A stretch of 64,000 bases of DNA, from NCBI RefSeq assembly GCF_000429985.1, contig NZ_AUCX01000007.1, forward strand, positions 178,096 through 242,095. The letters are read 5' to 3'. Below are positions 63,920-64,000 of the stretch, in pieces; positions within the stretch are counted from its first letter, which is position 1; each line of letters starts with the position of its first letter. Below the pieces are notes generated by a model. It searched no databases and had not been told where the DNA came from. It was given only the letters and a program-made list of their open reading frames with translations. The position numbers and the translations under genes were made by a program. The DNA is from Maridesulfovibrio bastinii DSM 16055 (GTDB lineage Bacteria; Desulfobacterota; Desulfovibrionia; Desulfovibrionales; Desulfovibrionaceae).

Positions 63920-64000
63920 TTATACTGCCTTAGTTGGAATACTGAGTTTCCAAAGTAAAGCAGCAAGTTTTCGAGCAAGTGCAGCAATTGCCTTTTGGGG
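63920..64000 (-). mobile_element. C-terminus of a transposase, probably IS110 family (cut by window edge)
   Basis: Reading the minus strand from the window edge gives 26 codons to a TAA at 63922-63920. The peptide begins PQKAIAALARKLAALLWKL, which resembles the C-terminal helix of IS110/IS1111-type DEDD recombinases. The gene continues beyond the window. Family assignment is tentative because so little is visible. Confidence 0.55.

Noticed and set aside
1..64000. tRNA genes, CRISPR arrays, prophage or integrative elements
   Set aside because: No T-loop/acceptor patterns in intergenic DNA, no regularly spaced repeats and no phage or integrase genes were seen. A GGTTCAAGTCC match near 44393 lies within nrdG and has no cloverleaf.

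Overview
The window looks like a chromosomal segment of an anaerobic, motile, Gram-negative bacterium, most likely a Desulfovibrio-type member of the Desulfobacterota (Maridesulfovibrio-like, moderate to low GC). This is an inference from gene content: oxygen-sensitive class III ribonucleotide reductase (nrdDG), a chemoreceptor with a C-terminal hemerythrin domain (DcrH type), a ferritin-like diiron protein, four chemoreceptors, many c-di-GMP and two-component proteins, a CbiR-CobU cobamide salvage pair and an EndoQ-UvrD fusion. No rRNA, tRNA, CRISPR array or prophage is visible. The only mobile DNA is a transposase tail at the right edge.

Layout. 1-2.3 kb: a four-gene phosphorelay cluster (kinase, receiver, kinase-like protein with a decayed ATPase domain, receiver). 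2.5-7.7 kb: PAS chemoreceptor, exported MsrAB, hemerythrin chemoreceptor. 7.7-15 kb: LysR regulator with a divergent EamA half-transporter, YheO-type regulator with an aminotransferase, Cache-GGDEF cyclase, solute-binding protein, ptb-ilvH pair. 15-23 kb: large PAS/GAF/GGDEF/EAL protein, tandem-transglutaminase lipoprotein overlapping an ADP-forming acyl-CoA synthetase. 23-27.5 kb: small stress and metal genes (IscA-like, AraC, cupin, OsmC, Cys-cluster protein, GNAT), a structured RNA region, Mop, CsaA. 27.6-41.5 kb: a 603-aa unknown, EndoQ-UvrD, a previously uncalled 48-aa gene, cbiR-cobU-DHH-polA, DUF1844, argC, EAL-HDOD protein, a receiver. 41.7-49.9 kb: nrdGD, two small envelope proteins, an HD protein, a 522-aa unknown, purU. 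50-55 kb: a chemotaxis neighbourhood with a chemoreceptor, a Cys-rich lipoprotein, a CheA-P1-like/HisC-like fusion and divergent cheD. 55-61 kb: ferritin-like protein, flgE with a sigma-54-like promoter, TPR protein, macro-hslV-hslU operon. 61.5-63.7 kb: Cache chemoreceptor. 63.9 kb to the end: transposase 3' end.

The most unusual object is the fusion at 52704-54251. Its phosphotransfer domain lacks the phospho-accepting His, and its aminotransferase domain has Trp where the PLP lysine should be and has lost the substrate-binding Arg. It therefore appears to be a double pseudoenzyme in a chemotaxis context. Other items worth following are the phosphorelay protein with a degenerate ATPase domain, the EndoQ-helicase fusion, a lipoprotein with an internal duplication whose second transglutaminase is dead, the 48-aa gene and the structured RNA near 26 kb. 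Function names rest on motif reading without database searches.
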